Of a DNA stretch of 64,000 nucleotides, positions 51,267-59,638 are shown piece after piece. The position numbers and the translations under genes are program-made. The notes beneath the pieces are model-generated. The model ran no database searches, was not told where the DNA came from, and worked only from the letters and a program-made list of their open reading frames with translations. The stretch comes from Pseudonocardia asaccharolytica DSM 44247 = NBRC 16224 (lineage in GTDB: Bacteria; Actinomycetota; Actinomycetes; Mycobacteriales; Pseudonocardiaceae), in NCBI RefSeq assembly GCF_000423625.1, contig NZ_AUII01000006.1, forward strand, positions 1-64,000, read 5' to 3'. The first letter of the stretch is position 1. Each line of letters starts with the position of its first letter.

Positions 51267-52994
51267 TCAGCGCCAGGAGCGGAGGGTGGCGATGCGCTCC
51301 TCGAGCTGTTCGATCGTCGCCATCGCCGTCACCGGCCCCCCGCAGGTGCGACGCAGCTCGTTGTGGATCGCCCCGTGCGACTTGTTCGTCCGGTGGTGGT
51401 ACATCGCGACCAGCGTGTTGAGCTCCTTGCGCAGGCTGTGCAGCCGCTCGCGCACCGAGGGCTCGGGACGCCGGGCAGGCGGCTCGGGCCGCGACATGGC
51501 CGGCGGCTGCGCACCCCCACGCACCCCACGGGCCAGCCACTCCTGCTGCCGCTGGTTGAGCAGCGTGCGCACCTGCTCGGGCTCGAGCAGCCCGGGCAGA
51601 CCCAGATAGTCCTCCTCGTCGGCGCTGAACGAGGTGCCCTCGTAGATCAGCTGGTCGAGCTCCGCGTCGGCGTGCAGCGCGGTGAAGGACTTCTCCTCCT
51701 CCCCCGGCTCGTCCTGGCGCTGTTGCGCGGCGGCGAGTTCCTCGTCGTTCCAGCGCTCGTCGGCCCGCTGCGGCTTGCCGAGCACGTGGTCGCGCTGGGC
51801 CTCCAGCTCGCTGGCCAGGCCCAGCAGCACCGGCACGCTCGGCAGGAACACCGATGCGGTCTCCCCCGGCCGTCGCGACCGGACGAACCGGCCGATCGCC
51901 TGGGCGAAGAACAGCGGCGTCGACGCGCTGGTGGCGTACACCCCGACGGCGAGGCGAGGAACGTCGACGCCCTCGGACACCATCCGGACCGCGACCATCC
52001 ACCGCTCGTCCGACTCCGCGAACCGGGCGATCCGTTCCGAGGCGCCCCGCTCGTCGGACAGCACGATCACCGGGGGCGCGCCGGTCACCCGTTCCAGAAT
52101 CGCGGCATACGCCCGCGCGGCGGCCTGATCGGAGGCGATGACGAGACCACCGGCGTCGGGCATGCCGCCCGCCCGGTGCCCCGTCAGCCGCCGGTCCGCC
52201 GCCTCGAGCACCGCGGGTATCCACTCGCCGCCCGGGTCCAGCGCGGTCCGCCACGCCCGCGCCGTCTGCTCTGCGGTCATCGGCTCGCCGAGCCGGGCGG
52301 TGATCTCCTCCCCGGCGCTGGTCCGCCAGCTCGACGTCCCGGAATAGGCGAGGAACACCACCGGCCGGACCACGCCGTCGGCGAGCGCCTCAGCGTAGCC
52401 GTAGGAGTGGTCGGCGCGGCTGCGCGGCGCGCCCTCGGCGTCGGGCACGTACTCGACGAACGGGATCGGGTTGTCGTCGCTGCGAAACGGGGTCCCGGTG
52501 AGGGTGAGCCTGCGGCCGGCCGGGTCGAACGCCTCCTTGATCGCCTCCCCCCAGGACCGGGCGTCGCCGGCGTGGTGGATCTCGTCGAGGATCACCAGGG
52601 TGCGCCGGTTCTCGGTGCGCGCGCGGTGCAGCATCGGGTGGGCGGCGACGCCCGCGTAGGTCACCGCGATCCCGGTGTAGTCCGACGACGTCCCGCCCGC
52701 CGAGTTGCGGAACTCCGGGTCCAGCGCGATCCCGGCCTGCGCCGCCGCGGCCGCCCACTGGTACTTCAGGTGCTCGGTAGGCGTGACAACGGTCACAGCG
52801 TGGACCGTCCGATCGGCCAGCAACTCGGCCGCCACCCGCAGCGCGAATGTGGTCTTGCCCGCACCCGGGGTCGCGACAGCCAGGAAGTCCTGCGGCTTCG
52901 ACGTCAAGTAGCGGGCGAGCGCGCTGCGCTGCCAGGCGCGCAGCGGACGTTCGGCGACGGTGAGCGCGCTACTGTTCTCGGCGGCCTGCGACAC
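51267..52994 (-). CDS. DEAD/DEAH-box superfamily 2 helicase
   Basis: 575 residues. Motif I ATPGAGKTTFALRVAAELL, motif Ia VVTPTEHLKYQW, motif II ILDEIHHAGDARSW (DEIH), motif III LTLTGTPFRSD, and motif VI QAIGRFVRSRRPGE with the arginine finger. The restriction-enzyme-like ResIII layout and the C-terminal helical tail (LRKELNTLVAMYHHRTNKSH, GAIHNELRRTCGG) mark a conserved actinobacterial family encoded near DUF3039. GTG at 52994 with GGGAG upstream is chosen; longer frames upstream are GC artefacts. Probably acts on DNA or RNA; exact role unknown. Confidence 0.9.
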   Translation of the reverse strand: MSQAAENSSALTVAERPLRAWQRSALARYLTSKPQDFLAVATPGAGKTTFALRVAAELLADRTVHAVTVVTPTEHLKYQWAAAAAQAGIALDPEFRNSAGGTSSDYTGIAVTYAGVAAHPMLHRARTENRRTLVILDEIHHAGDARSWGEAIKEAFDPAGRRLTLTGTPFRSDDNPIPFVEYVPDAEGAPRSRADHSYGYAEALADGVVRPVVFLAYSGTSSWRTSAGEEITARLGEPMTAEQTARAWRTALDPGGEWIPAVLEAADRRLTGHRAGGMPDAGGLVIASDQAAARAYAAILERVTGAPPVIVLSDERGASERIARFAESDERWMVAVRMVSEGVDVPRLAVGVYATSASTPLFFAQAIGRFVRSRRPGETASVFLPSVPVLLGLASELEAQRDHVLGKPQRADERWNDEELAAAQQRQDEPGEEEKSFTALHADAELDQLIYEGTSFSADEEDYLGLPGLLEPEQVRTLLNQRQQEWLARGVRGGAQPPAMSRPEPPARRPEPSVRERLHSLRKELNTLVAMYHHRTNKSHGAIHNELRRTCGGPVTAMATIEQLEERIATLRSWR

Positions 52995-53183
52995 ACGACT
53001 CCCTGGTCGGACGGATATTTCCCTGAGTCCGGCCACGCGACGGCGCGGGGCTCGACCGGCTCCGCGGTCGGCCGAGGGGCCGGCACGCAGGCCGCGGTCA
53101 GGGTAACCGGGCGGATCATCCGGCGTGTCGTGACCCGGCCGCGGCGTGGCGGACCACAGGGCGTGGTCCATCCTGGAGAGGCG

Positions 53184-54341
53184 ATGGCCATCGAGACAAG
53201 CCCGGACACGGCCGCCAGCGGTACCGCCGAAGGGCGGACCGGGGGGCCGTCGCCGCCGCGCGGCCGCAGGCACGGCCTCCGGCGGGTGCTCGGGCGCACC
53301 GTCGCCAAGGCGTGGGACGACGGCATCTTCTCGATGTCCGCGCAGACTGCGTTCTGGCAGGCCCTGTCGCTGCCGCCGCTGTTGCTGGCGTTGCTCGGCT
53401 CGCTCGGCTATGTGGGGGGCTGGTTCGGCCCGGCCACGGTGCAGATCGTCGACGGCAAGATCATCCAGTTCTCCCGGCGGGTGTTCACCCCGGAGGTCGT
53501 CGACCAGATCATCGCGCCGACGGCCGCGAGCATCCTGACCAAGGGTCGCGCCGACGTCGTCTCGATCGGCTTCCTCATCTCGCTGTGGGCGGGATCCTCG
53601 GCGATCTCCGCGATCGTCGACTCGATCACCGAGGCGCACGGTCAGTACGAGGTGCGGCATCCGGTGTGGCAGCGCATCTTCTCGCTGCTGATCTACCTGT
53701 TCGCGCTCGTCGTCGCGGTCTTGACCCTGCCGATCGTGGCGCTCGGGCCCACGCTGCTACCCCAGGTGCTCCCCGAGTCGTGGCGGCCGACGGCCGTCTC
53801 GATCGTCGACGCGTTCTACTACCCCGGTGTCGGGCTGCTGCTCGTGCTGGTGCTCACCACGCTCTACAAGGCCGCGCTGCCACACAGCCTGCCGTGGCGG
53901 CGGCTGCTGCCCGGTGCGCTGCTGGCCATGGTGGTGTTCATCGTGTCGACCACCGGGCTGCGGATCTACATCGCCGTCATCACCAGCACCGGTTACACCT
54001 ACGGGGCGTTGGCCACCCCCATCGCGTTTCTGCTGTTCGCGTTCCTGCTCGGGTTCTCGATCGTGCTCGGCGCGCAGCTCAACAACGCCGTCGAGGAGGT
54101 CTGGCCGGTCCGGCCCACCCGGCGCCAGCGCAGACTGCAGCGGCTGCTGTCGATGCGCCGGATCGCCGCCCGACGAGCGGCCGCGCCGGCCCCCGAGGAC
54201 CCCGGCCCGTCCGCACCGAGGAGGCGACCGAGCCTCTCCTCAGCGGTCCCGGCGAGGTCCTGGACGCCCCGGCCCGCGGTACGTGACCAGGCCCGGTGCC
54301 CGGCAGGTCCGGCTCAGTCGCCGGGCGGCAGCGACTCGTAG
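53184..54341 (+). CDS. YihY/BrkB-family membrane protein
   Basis: 385 residues with five or six membrane helices. The family core is visible in WDDGIFSMSAQTAFWQALSL, then PPLLLALLGSLGYVGG, DSITEAHGQYEVRHPVWQRI, LYKAALPHSLPWRRLLPGAL and YTYGALATPIAFLLFAFLLG, ending GAQLNNAVEEVWP. BrkB proteins (formerly called RNase BN) have no proven enzyme activity. The last 60 residues are a Pro/Arg/Ser-rich cytoplasmic tail whose final bases overlap the DUF3039 gene antisense (54314-54341). ATG follows TGGAGAGG. Confidence 0.9.
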   Translation: MAIETSPDTAASGTAEGRTGGPSPPRGRRHGLRRVLGRTVAKAWDDGIFSMSAQTAFWQALSLPPLLLALLGSLGYVGGWFGPATVQIVDGKIIQFSRRVFTPEVVDQIIAPTAASILTKGRADVVSIGFLISLWAGSSAISAIVDSITEAHGQYEVRHPVWQRIFSLLIYLFALVVAVLTLPIVALGPTLLPQVLPESWRPTAVSIVDAFYYPGVGLLLVLVLTTLYKAALPHSLPWRRLLPGALLAMVVFIVSTTGLRIYIAVITSTGYTYGALATPIAFLLFAFLLGFSIVLGAQLNNAVEEVWPVRPTRRQRRLQRLLSMRRIAARRAAAPAPEDPGPSAPRRRPSLSSAVPARSWTPRPAVRDQARCPAGPAQSPGGSDS

Positions 54342-54556
54342 ATCTTCTTGCAGTCCGGACAGACCGGCGAGCCCGGCTTGGGCGACTTGGTGACCGGGAA
54401 CGTCTCCCCGCACAGCGCGACCACGAGGTTGCCCACGACCGCGCTCTCGGCGATCTTCGCCTTCTTCACGTAGTGGAACATCGTGGGCTCGTCGTTGCCC
54501 GTCGAGTCGGTGCCCTCCGGGCGAGTATCGACATCGGGCAGCGCTTGGGTAGCCAT
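54314..54556 (-). CDS. DUF3039 protein
   Basis: 80 residues ending PVCPDCKKIYESLPPGD. The DUF3039 signature is intact: FHYVKKAKIAESAVVGNLVV followed by ALCGETFPVTKSPKPG and the CPDC pair, so Cys49 with Cys66 and Cys69 may bind zinc. The family is small, cytoplasmic and actinobacterial, with unknown function. ATG at 54556 has GGAGG close upstream; the ATG at 54565 is an alternative. Divergent from psuG, whose start codon region it nearly touches, so both promoters overlap coding sequence. Confidence 0.92.
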   Translation of the reverse strand: MATQALPDVDTRPEGTDSTGNDEPTMFHYVKKAKIAESAVVGNLVVALCGETFPVTKSPKPGSPVCPDCKKIYESLPPGD

Positions 54557-54566
54557 GTCCTCCATG

Positions 54567-55496
54567 ATGCCGTACGTGCCCCGATCCGTCCGCTCCCCCG
54601 TCACGTCCCCCGAGATCGCCCCCGAGGTCGCGGCCGCGCTCGCCGCGGGCCGCGGGGTGGTGGCACTGGAGAGCACCCTGCTCGCCCACGGCCTCCCGGC
54701 ACCGCTGAACCGCGGCGTCGCCGACTCGTTGGAGGCCGCGGTCCGGGCGCACGGCGCGATCCCGGCGACGGTTGCGGTGCTGGAGGGGAAGCCCCACGTA
54801 GGGCTCGACGCGGCCCAGCTCGACCGGGTGTGCGCCGGGGGCCTGGACAAGCTCTCCGCACGTGACCTCGGGGTGGCCGTCGGGCTGGGCCGCAGCGGAG
54901 CGACCACCGTGGCGGCGACCGTGGCCCTCGCCGCGGCGGCCGGTATCGAGGTGTTCGCCACCGGTGGGCTCGGCGGGGTCCATCGGGGCGCCCGCGAAAG
55001 CTGGGACGTCTCCGCCGATCTGGCCGCGCTGGCCCGCACCGCGGTCCTCGTGGTGTGTTCGGGAGTGAAGTCGATCCTCGACGTCGCAACGACCCTCGAG
55101 GTGCTGGAGACCGAGTCGGTTCCGGTGCTCGGATACCGGACCGACGCCTTCCCCGGCTTCTACCGGCGCGACTCCGGGAATCCGGTGCCGCGGCGGGTCG
55201 ACAGCGTCGCACAGGTGGCCGCGGTGTGGCGGGCGCACCGGGTGATCGGATCGGGCCTCGTGCTGGCCCAGCCGGTCCCGGCGGCCGACGAACTCGACGG
55301 CGCGCTGCACGACCGGCTGCTGGCCGAGGGGCTCGCCATGGTCGCCGAGCGCGGGATCACCGGCAAGGACGTCACGCCCGCGCTGCTCGGGCACATCCAC
55401 TCCGGTAGCGGCGGGGCGAGTCAAGCAGCCAACCTCGCGCTGGTCAGAGCGAATGCCGAGCTCGCTGCGAAGGTGGCTCGCCAGCTCGCCCTGTGA
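54567..55496 (+). CDS. psuG: pseudouridine-5'-phosphate glycosidase
   Basis: 309 residues. Reversibly splits pseudouridine 5'-phosphate into uracil and ribose 5-phosphate. Family motifs: VVALESTLLAHGLP (with the conserved Glu), IPATVAVLEGKPHVGLD (conserved Lys), SARDLGVAVGLGRSGATTVA, FATGGLGGVHRGARESWDVS, VVCSGVKSILDV, and NPVPRRVDS. The kinase partner PsuK is not adjacent. Start ATG at 54567 (second of two adjacent ATG codons) fits the family N-terminus. The stop codon lies inside a perfect 23-bp hairpin shared with the convergent DUF3099 gene. Confidence 0.94.
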   Translation: MPYVPRSVRSPVTSPEIAPEVAAALAAGRGVVALESTLLAHGLPAPLNRGVADSLEAAVRAHGAIPATVAVLEGKPHVGLDAAQLDRVCAGGLDKLSARDLGVAVGLGRSGATTVAATVALAAAAGIEVFATGGLGGVHRGARESWDVSADLAALARTAVLVVCSGVKSILDVATTLEVLETESVPVLGYRTDAFPGFYRRDSGNPVPRRVDSVAQVAAVWRAHRVIGSGLVLAQPVPAADELDGALHDRLLAEGLAMVAERGITGKDVTPALLGHIHSGSGGASQAANLALVRANAELAAKVARQLAL

Positions 55497-55536
55497 GTGC
55501 GTAACAGTGTTAGAACACTGTTACGCACTCACAGGG
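55489..55536. terminator. perfect 23-bp hairpin holding both convergent stop codons
   Basis: Arms 55489-55511 and 55514-55536 are exact complements with a two-base AG centre. The core GTGAGTGCGTAACAGTGTT is the same as in the hairpin at 61145-61196, while the outer bases differ (CCCT here). The TGA of psuG and the TGA of the DUF3099 gene occupy symmetric positions in the two arms. Confidence 0.9.
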
Positions 55537-55921
55537 AGCCTTCAACTGCGCCTTTGGACGGCGACTCCAGCTCGGGACGCCCGCGACGGAACCGGCTCGG
55601 CCGCTCGGCCTTCTTCGGCAGCCGGTCGTTCGCAATGATCACTGCCATCCACGGCAGCGGGATCGACAGCACCAGCAAGGTCACCGCGAGCCACGGGATC
55701 TGGTAGAAGACCGCGGCGAGGACCATGAACGGCAACCGAAGGCCCCACAAGATCTTGTAACGATGCTTGCGGACCTCGATCTCCTCCTCGTGGGACATCG
55801 CCGCGTCCGTGATCAGAACTGGTTCAGGCTTCCGCTGCGGGTCCTCCACGACCCCTCCCTCGCTGACGCTGCTCGGCGCTGTGATCGACGGTGCCGCACC
55901 GGTCCGGGCGATACCGGCCAC
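55529..55921 (-). CDS. DUF3099 membrane protein
   Basis: 130 residues. Signature EVLITDAAMS-like start (PVLITDAAMSHEEEIEVRKH), then RYKILWGLRLPFMVLAAVFY and two membrane helices (LAAVFYQIPWLAVTLLVLSI), then PLPWMAVIIANDRLPKKAER and a basic tail. This is the standard DUF3099 layout; function unknown, found across actinobacteria near DUF3039 and psuG-like genes. GTG at 55921 is nominal; the family core begins near residue 33, so a shorter start is possible. Confidence 0.88.
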   Translation of the reverse strand: MAGIARTGAAPSITAPSSVSEGGVVEDPQRKPEPVLITDAAMSHEEEIEVRKHRYKILWGLRLPFMVLAAVFYQIPWLAVTLLVLSIPLPWMAVIIANDRLPKKAERPSRFRRGRPELESPSKGAVEGSL

Positions 55922-55939
55922 GCGCAGGACCCCATCGTG

Positions 55940-56800
55940 TCACCCGGCGCCCCGGGGCGCTGGCCGGGTTCCCGCCTCCGCGGCCGCGGTGAGGGTGGCG
56001 ACGAGCTCGGCGGCCGTCCGCGGCCGACCGGGCAGGCCCAGACCGTCGAGCAGCCGGTGTACCGCGGGGGCCCAGGCGGGCCCGAGCCGGGCCGCGGCGA
56101 GCAACGCCGGATCGCCGAGCGCATCCTCCACCCCGGCCACCTGGACCCGCTGCCCCGCCACCACCGCGACCTCGTCCGCCCAGCGGTAGGCGAGATCGAC
56201 GTCGTGGGTGGAGAGCACCAGCGTGGTGCCGGCCGCATGCAGCTCCGCCAGGGACTCCAAGAGTTCCTCGACACCGGCGGGGTCGAGCCCGGCGGTCGGC
56301 TCGTCGAGGATCAGCAGCCGCGGGCGCATCGCCACCGCCCCGGCGATCGCCACCCGCTTGCGCTGGCCGAACGACAGCAGATGGGTGGGACGGTCGACAA
56401 GGTCGGCAATGCCCAGCGCGGTGAGCGCGGCCGCGACCCTGGCACGCACCTGATCCCCCGGCAGCCCGAGGTTGACCGGCCCGAACGACACGTCCTGATG
56501 CACGCTGGCGGCGAAGAGCTGGTCGTCGGGATCCTGCATGACGAGCTGGACCTGGGTGCGCAGCTGCGTGAGGCCGCGCCGGGACCGCCGAATCGGGTCG
56601 CCGTCGAGCAGCACCTGTCCGGCCGTCGGCGCGAGCGCACCGACCAGCAGCCGGAACAGCGTGGTCTTGCCGCCGCCGTTGGGACCGAGCACGGCGAGCC
56701 GGCGCCCGGCATGCAGCGCGAGGTCGGCATCGTCGAGAACCGGACGATCGGGCTCGTAGCCGAAGCGCAGCCCGCGCGCGGCCAACACCGGCGCGGTCAT
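55940..56800 (-). CDS. cbiO: cobalt ECF transporter ATPase CbiO
   Basis: 286 residues, cytoplasmic ATPase of the energy-coupling module. Walker A GPNGGGKTTLFRLL, Q-loop LVMQDPDDQLFAASVHQDVS (typical of ECF ATPases), signature LLSFGQRKRVAIAGAVAM, Walker B LLILDEPTAGLDPAG, switch LSTHDVDLAYRWAD. The ATG at 56800 lies 34 bases after the cbiQ stop. Last gene of the cbiMNQO operon, which imports cobalt for the B12 pathway encoded 25-30 kb upstream. Confidence 0.95.
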   Translation of the reverse strand: MTAPVLAARGLRFGYEPDRPVLDDADLALHAGRRLAVLGPNGGGKTTLFRLLVGALAPTAGQVLLDGDPIRRSRRGLTQLRTQVQLVMQDPDDQLFAASVHQDVSFGPVNLGLPGDQVRARVAAALTALGIADLVDRPTHLLSFGQRKRVAIAGAVAMRPRLLILDEPTAGLDPAGVEELLESLAELHAAGTTLVLSTHDVDLAYRWADEVAVVAGQRVQVAGVEDALGDPALLAAARLGPAWAPAVHRLLDGLGLPGRPRTAAELVATLTAAAEAGTRPAPRGAG

Positions 56801-56834
56801 AACGCCGCCTCCGCGGCAGGGAGTACGTCGGCGG

Positions 56835-57581
56835 TCACCCCATCACCCCGCGCAGCGCCAGCGTCCCGCCAACCACCGCGCCCAGCAGCACCGCGGAGGC
56901 CGCCACGAACGGCCGCGACACCGGCCGCTGTTCCACCTCGACCCGCAGCGACCCGCTGTACCCGCGCAGCGCAAGACCGTCCTCCAGCCGCCGCGCCCGG
57001 TCGAAGGCCCGCACGAAGATCGCGCCACCCTGCGCGGACAGCGACCGGTACGACGTCGACCAGGTGCGGAAGCCGAGCCTGCTGGCCTGCGCCTCGCGCA
57101 CCGCGTGCACCGAGTCCAGGAGCAGGAACAGCATCCGGTAGATCAGCGTCGCGACCTCGGTGACCGCCGCCGGCACCCCGAGCCGGGCGAGCCGGGGCAG
57201 GGTGTCGGACAGCGGCGTCGTTGCGGCGAACAGCAGCAGACTCAGCAACGCCGCGGTCGCCCGTGCGGCCAGTTCGAGCGCCAGCGGCAGCCCGGCGGGT
57301 TCGAACCGGATCCACGGCGTGCCCCCGACCGCCACCAGCAACGGCAGCGAGCCGACCGTGACGAATCCCAGCGGCACCGACAGCACCCGCCATGCCTGCC
57401 CCGGCCGGACCCCGGCCGGACCCAGCAACAGCGCAGCCGCGACGGCGCCGACGAGGAGTGCGCCCGGCCACGGCGGCAGCGCGACGGCGCAGACCAGCAG
57501 TCCGAGCGACAGGAACGCCTTCTCACCGGGATGGCGGGGCCGCCACCGATTGGTGTAGGCGGCTGCGTCGAGCGGGAGCAT
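56835..57581 (-). CDS. cbiQ: cobalt ECF transporter T-component CbiQ
   Basis: 248-residue membrane protein. It has the coupling-helix Ala-Arg-Gly-type motifs (QASRLGFRTW and RRLEDGLALRGYSGSLR) that contact the ATPases, and about five hydrophobic helices (EKAFLSLGLLVCAVALPPWP, LVGAVAAALLLGPAGV). It begins [20 protein letters not shown], close to the usual CbiQ start (D..A..N.W....P..K). ATG overlaps the cbiN stop (ATGA), indicating coupled translation. Confidence 0.93.
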   Translation of the reverse strand: MLPLDAAAYTNRWRPRHPGEKAFLSLGLLVCAVALPPWPGALLVGAVAAALLLGPAGVRPGQAWRVLSVPLGFVTVGSLPLLVAVGGTPWIRFEPAGLPLALELAARATAALLSLLLFAATTPLSDTLPRLARLGVPAAVTEVATLIYRMLFLLLDSVHAVREAQASRLGFRTWSTSYRSLSAQGGAIFVRAFDRARRLEDGLALRGYSGSLRVEVEQRPVSRPFVAASAVLLGAVVGGTLALRGVMG

Positions 57582-57889
57582 CAGCCCTCGCCGTCAGGAG
57601 CGTCGGATTCGCGGCGCAGCCGTCGTTTGGTGCGGACCACACCGAAGTAGTAGCCGAGGAATCCGGCGCCGAGCGCGGCCTGCAGCGCGAACAGCCCCGA
57701 CGCCACCTCCGCCGACGGCTCGAACAACGCGGAGGCCCAGGGCCGGTAGTCCGGGTGGTCGGCGGCGATCCGCTCCGCCGCGATCCCATCGGCACCGCCG
57801 AACTCGCCGCCGATGAACACCAGCGGCACGGCGGCGATGGTGACCACCGCGAGCACCAACAGCCAGTTGACCAGTGTTGCGCGCTTCAC
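57581..57889 (-). CDS. cbiN: cobalt transporter accessory component CbiN
   Basis: 102 residues with two membrane helices ([20 protein letters not shown] at the N-terminus and [17 protein letters not shown] near the C-terminus). The loop between them contains [20 protein letters not shown] and [20 protein letters not shown], the CbiN pattern. CbiN is needed with CbiM for cobalt selectivity. Overlaps cbiM stop and cbiQ start by ATGA junctions. Confidence 0.93.
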   Translation of the reverse strand: MKRATLVNWLLVLAVVTIAAVPLVFIGGEFGGADGIAAERIAADHPDYRPWASALFEPSAEVASGLFALQAALGAGFLGYYFGVVRTKRRLRRESDAPDGEG

Positions 57890-58572
57890 GCCGCGATCTC
57901 CTTCCCCGGGGCAGGCCGCAGCAGGCCGAGCCGGGTGAGCTCGGCCGGGCTGACCCTGGTCAGCAGCCGGACGATGAGCACCGTGAGCAGTCCTTCGCTG
58001 ATGGCCAGCGGAATCTGGGTGATCGCGAAGATCGAGCCGAACTTCACCACCGCGCCCAGCACGCCCGAGGCGGCGTCCGGAAACGCGAGCGCGAGTTGCA
58101 CGCTCGTGACGCAGTAGGTGGCGAGATCACCCAGCGCCGCGGCGAGGAAGACCCCGAGGGCGAGGCCACCGCCGAGCCGCCGGGCCAGCCGGTACACGCC
58201 ATAGGCGACCCACGGACCGGCGACAGCCATGGAGAAGGCGTTGGCGCCCAGCGTGGTCAGGCCGCCGTGCGCCAGCAGGGTGGCCTGGAAGAACAGCACG
58301 ATCGTGCCGAGCAAGGCCATCACCGGTGGTCGGAACAGCACCGCGCCCAGCCCGGTGCCGGTCGGGTGGGAACACGAGCCGGTGACCGACGGGATCTTCA
58401 GCGCGGAGAGCACGAAGCTGAACGCTCCGGCGGCACCGAGCAGCAGCTTCGACTCGGGATCGGTGCGGAGCTGGCGGACCACCGCACGGGCGCCGTGAAC
58501 GACGAACGGCGCCGCGGCCACCGTCCACGCCACGGCGTGCAGCGGCGGCAGATAGCCCTCGGCGATGTGCAT
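57886..58572 (-). CDS. cbiM: cobalt ECF transporter S-component CbiM
   Basis: 228 residues, the substrate-binding membrane subunit. The mature N-terminus [16 protein letters not shown] supplies the metal ligands (Met1 amino group, His2) and fixes the start at 58572; a longer frame from 58629 would destroy the site. Further motifs are [20 protein letters not shown] then GTGLGAVLF (with the His ligand in CSHP), and [26 protein letters not shown] lies upstream. An ArsR-type operator sits 77 bases upstream; no cobalamin riboswitch is seen here. Confidence 0.96.
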   Translation of the reverse strand: MHIAEGYLPPLHAVAWTVAAAPFVVHGARAVVRQLRTDPESKLLLGAAGAFSFVLSALKIPSVTGSCSHPTGTGLGAVLFRPPVMALLGTIVLFFQATLLAHGGLTTLGANAFSMAVAGPWVAYGVYRLARRLGGGLALGVFLAAALGDLATYCVTSVQLALAFPDAASGVLGAVVKFGSIFAITQIPLAISEGLLTVLIVRLLTRVSPAELTRLGLLRPAPGKEIAA

Positions 58573-58648
58573 GGAAATGCTCCTCGGATCCGCGACGTTG
58601 TCGCCTCGGTCCGGGACCCTACGGCGCACCTCGATCGGGCTTCAAGAC

Positions 58649-58670
58649 TGAACAACTCATCAGTTATTCA
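58649..58670. promoter_or_regulatory. ArsR/SmtB-type operator upstream of cbiM
   Basis: TGAACAACT (58649-58657) and AGTTATTCA (58662-58670) form an imperfect palindrome matching at 8 of 9 positions with a four-base centre. The surrounding 30 bases are the most AT-rich in the area. It lies between the ArsR-type gene (stop 58699) and the cbiM start, both on the minus strand, so it probably controls the cobalt importer. Confidence 0.6.
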
Positions 58671-58698
58671 CCTCGCACCCCGACGGCGCGACGGCGGG

Positions 58699-59145
58699 TC
58701 AGGAGGACGCGACGTGCTCCTCGGGTGCGTCGGCCGGACCGTCGACATCATCGTCGAGATGGCCGTGGGCGTGCAGTCGCGTCGGGCGAACGACCTCCGC
58801 GGACACGACCTCGAGCAGGAGCTTGGCCAACCCACCCGCGATGCGGTAGCGCACCAGCCGGCCCTCGCGATGCGCGGTGACCATCCCGTGCGCGCGCAAC
58901 AACCGAAGCGCATGCGAGACGGCGCTGTCGCTCATGCCCACGGCGACGGCCAGATCGGACACGCACAGGTCACCGGCGTGGTGCAGGGCGAGCAGAATGC
59001 TCAGCCGATTGACCTCGCCCATCGCGTCGAGCACCGTCGCGGCGTGCTGCAGCCGCTCGCCGTCGGCGAGCACGGCGGTGGCGTCGCACACCTGATCCGG
59101 ATCGATGACCCGGAGCCCGCGGCGCGTGGTCGGGACTCTGTGCAC
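58699..59145 (-). CDS. ArsR/SmtB-type nickel/cobalt-responsive repressor
   Basis: 148 residues. Winged HTH: MGEVNRLSILLALHHAGDLC, VSDLAVAVGMSDSAVSHALR, LLRAHGMVTAHREGRLVRYR. After the wing and a C-terminal helix comes a His-rich tail HAHGHLDDD (His125, 127, 129). Helix-alpha5 plus tail histidines are the cobalt/nickel site in NmtR/KmtR-type sensors. It is co-oriented with and just upstream of cbiMNQO, with a palindromic operator between. GTG at 59145 is the assumed start. Likely releases the operator or binds it according to cellular cobalt. Confidence 0.85.
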   Translation of the reverse strand: MHRVPTTRRGLRVIDPDQVCDATAVLADGERLQHAATVLDAMGEVNRLSILLALHHAGDLCVSDLAVAVGMSDSAVSHALRLLRAHGMVTAHREGRLVRYRIAGGLAKLLLEVVSAEVVRPTRLHAHGHLDDDVDGPADAPEEHVASS

Positions 59146-59155
59146 GGAGGCGATG

Positions 59156-59578
59156 TTATCCCTTCGTGGCGGTGTTACCGGCCGAGGCCTTGATCGCCTG
59201 CTTGTACTCGCGCACCCGGACCAGCGACTCCGCGTCGACGACATCGGCGGCCGACCGGTGCACCCCGTCCTCGCCGTAGTCTCCGGCGGCCTCCCGCCGG
59301 CCCGGCGGGGTGACCCCGCGCTGCTTGCCCAGCAGCGCGGTGCAGATCTGCGCCTTCTGGCTGCCGAATCCGGGCAGCGCGGCAAGCCTGCGGAACAGCT
59401 CGCGGCCGCTGTCGAGGCCCGTCCAGATCGCGGTGACGTCCCCGTCGTAGCCCTCGAGGACGGCGGCGGCCAGCGCCTGTACCCGCTGCGCCATCGACCT
59501 CGGGTAGCGATGCAGCGCCGGCGGGTCGCGGTCGAGGAGGACGTCGGCGTCGGCGTCCTGGGCCAGGCTGAGGCTCAC
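59156..59578 (-). pseudogene. HhH-GPD base-excision repair protein with internal deletion
   Basis: 140 residues. It starts SLSLAQDADADVLLDRDP and jumps straight to PALHRYPRSMAQRVQALAAA. The rest is normal: IWTGLDSGRELFRRLAALPG, FGSQKAQICTALLGKQRGVT and PPGRREAAGDYGEDG. Relatives are about 190 residues and have LL...LLDQQ..ME.AF at the missing place, so about 50 residues around the first core helices are deleted in frame. The remaining helix-hairpin-helix (LPGFGSQKA) is intact. It might be a shortened protein but more likely is inactive. Lies 10 bases upstream of the ArsR gene. Confidence 0.7.
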
Positions 59579-59638
59579 GACCCGCACCCTATCGATCCGG
59601 TCAGGGGCGATCCGCCCCCGATCCGGGAGGATGGCGGC

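Noticed and set aside
58573-58698. Possible cobalamin riboswitch before cbiM
   Set aside because: The leader is about 125 bases, lacks the B12 box and the GCCACTG segment, and instead carries an ArsR-type palindrome.
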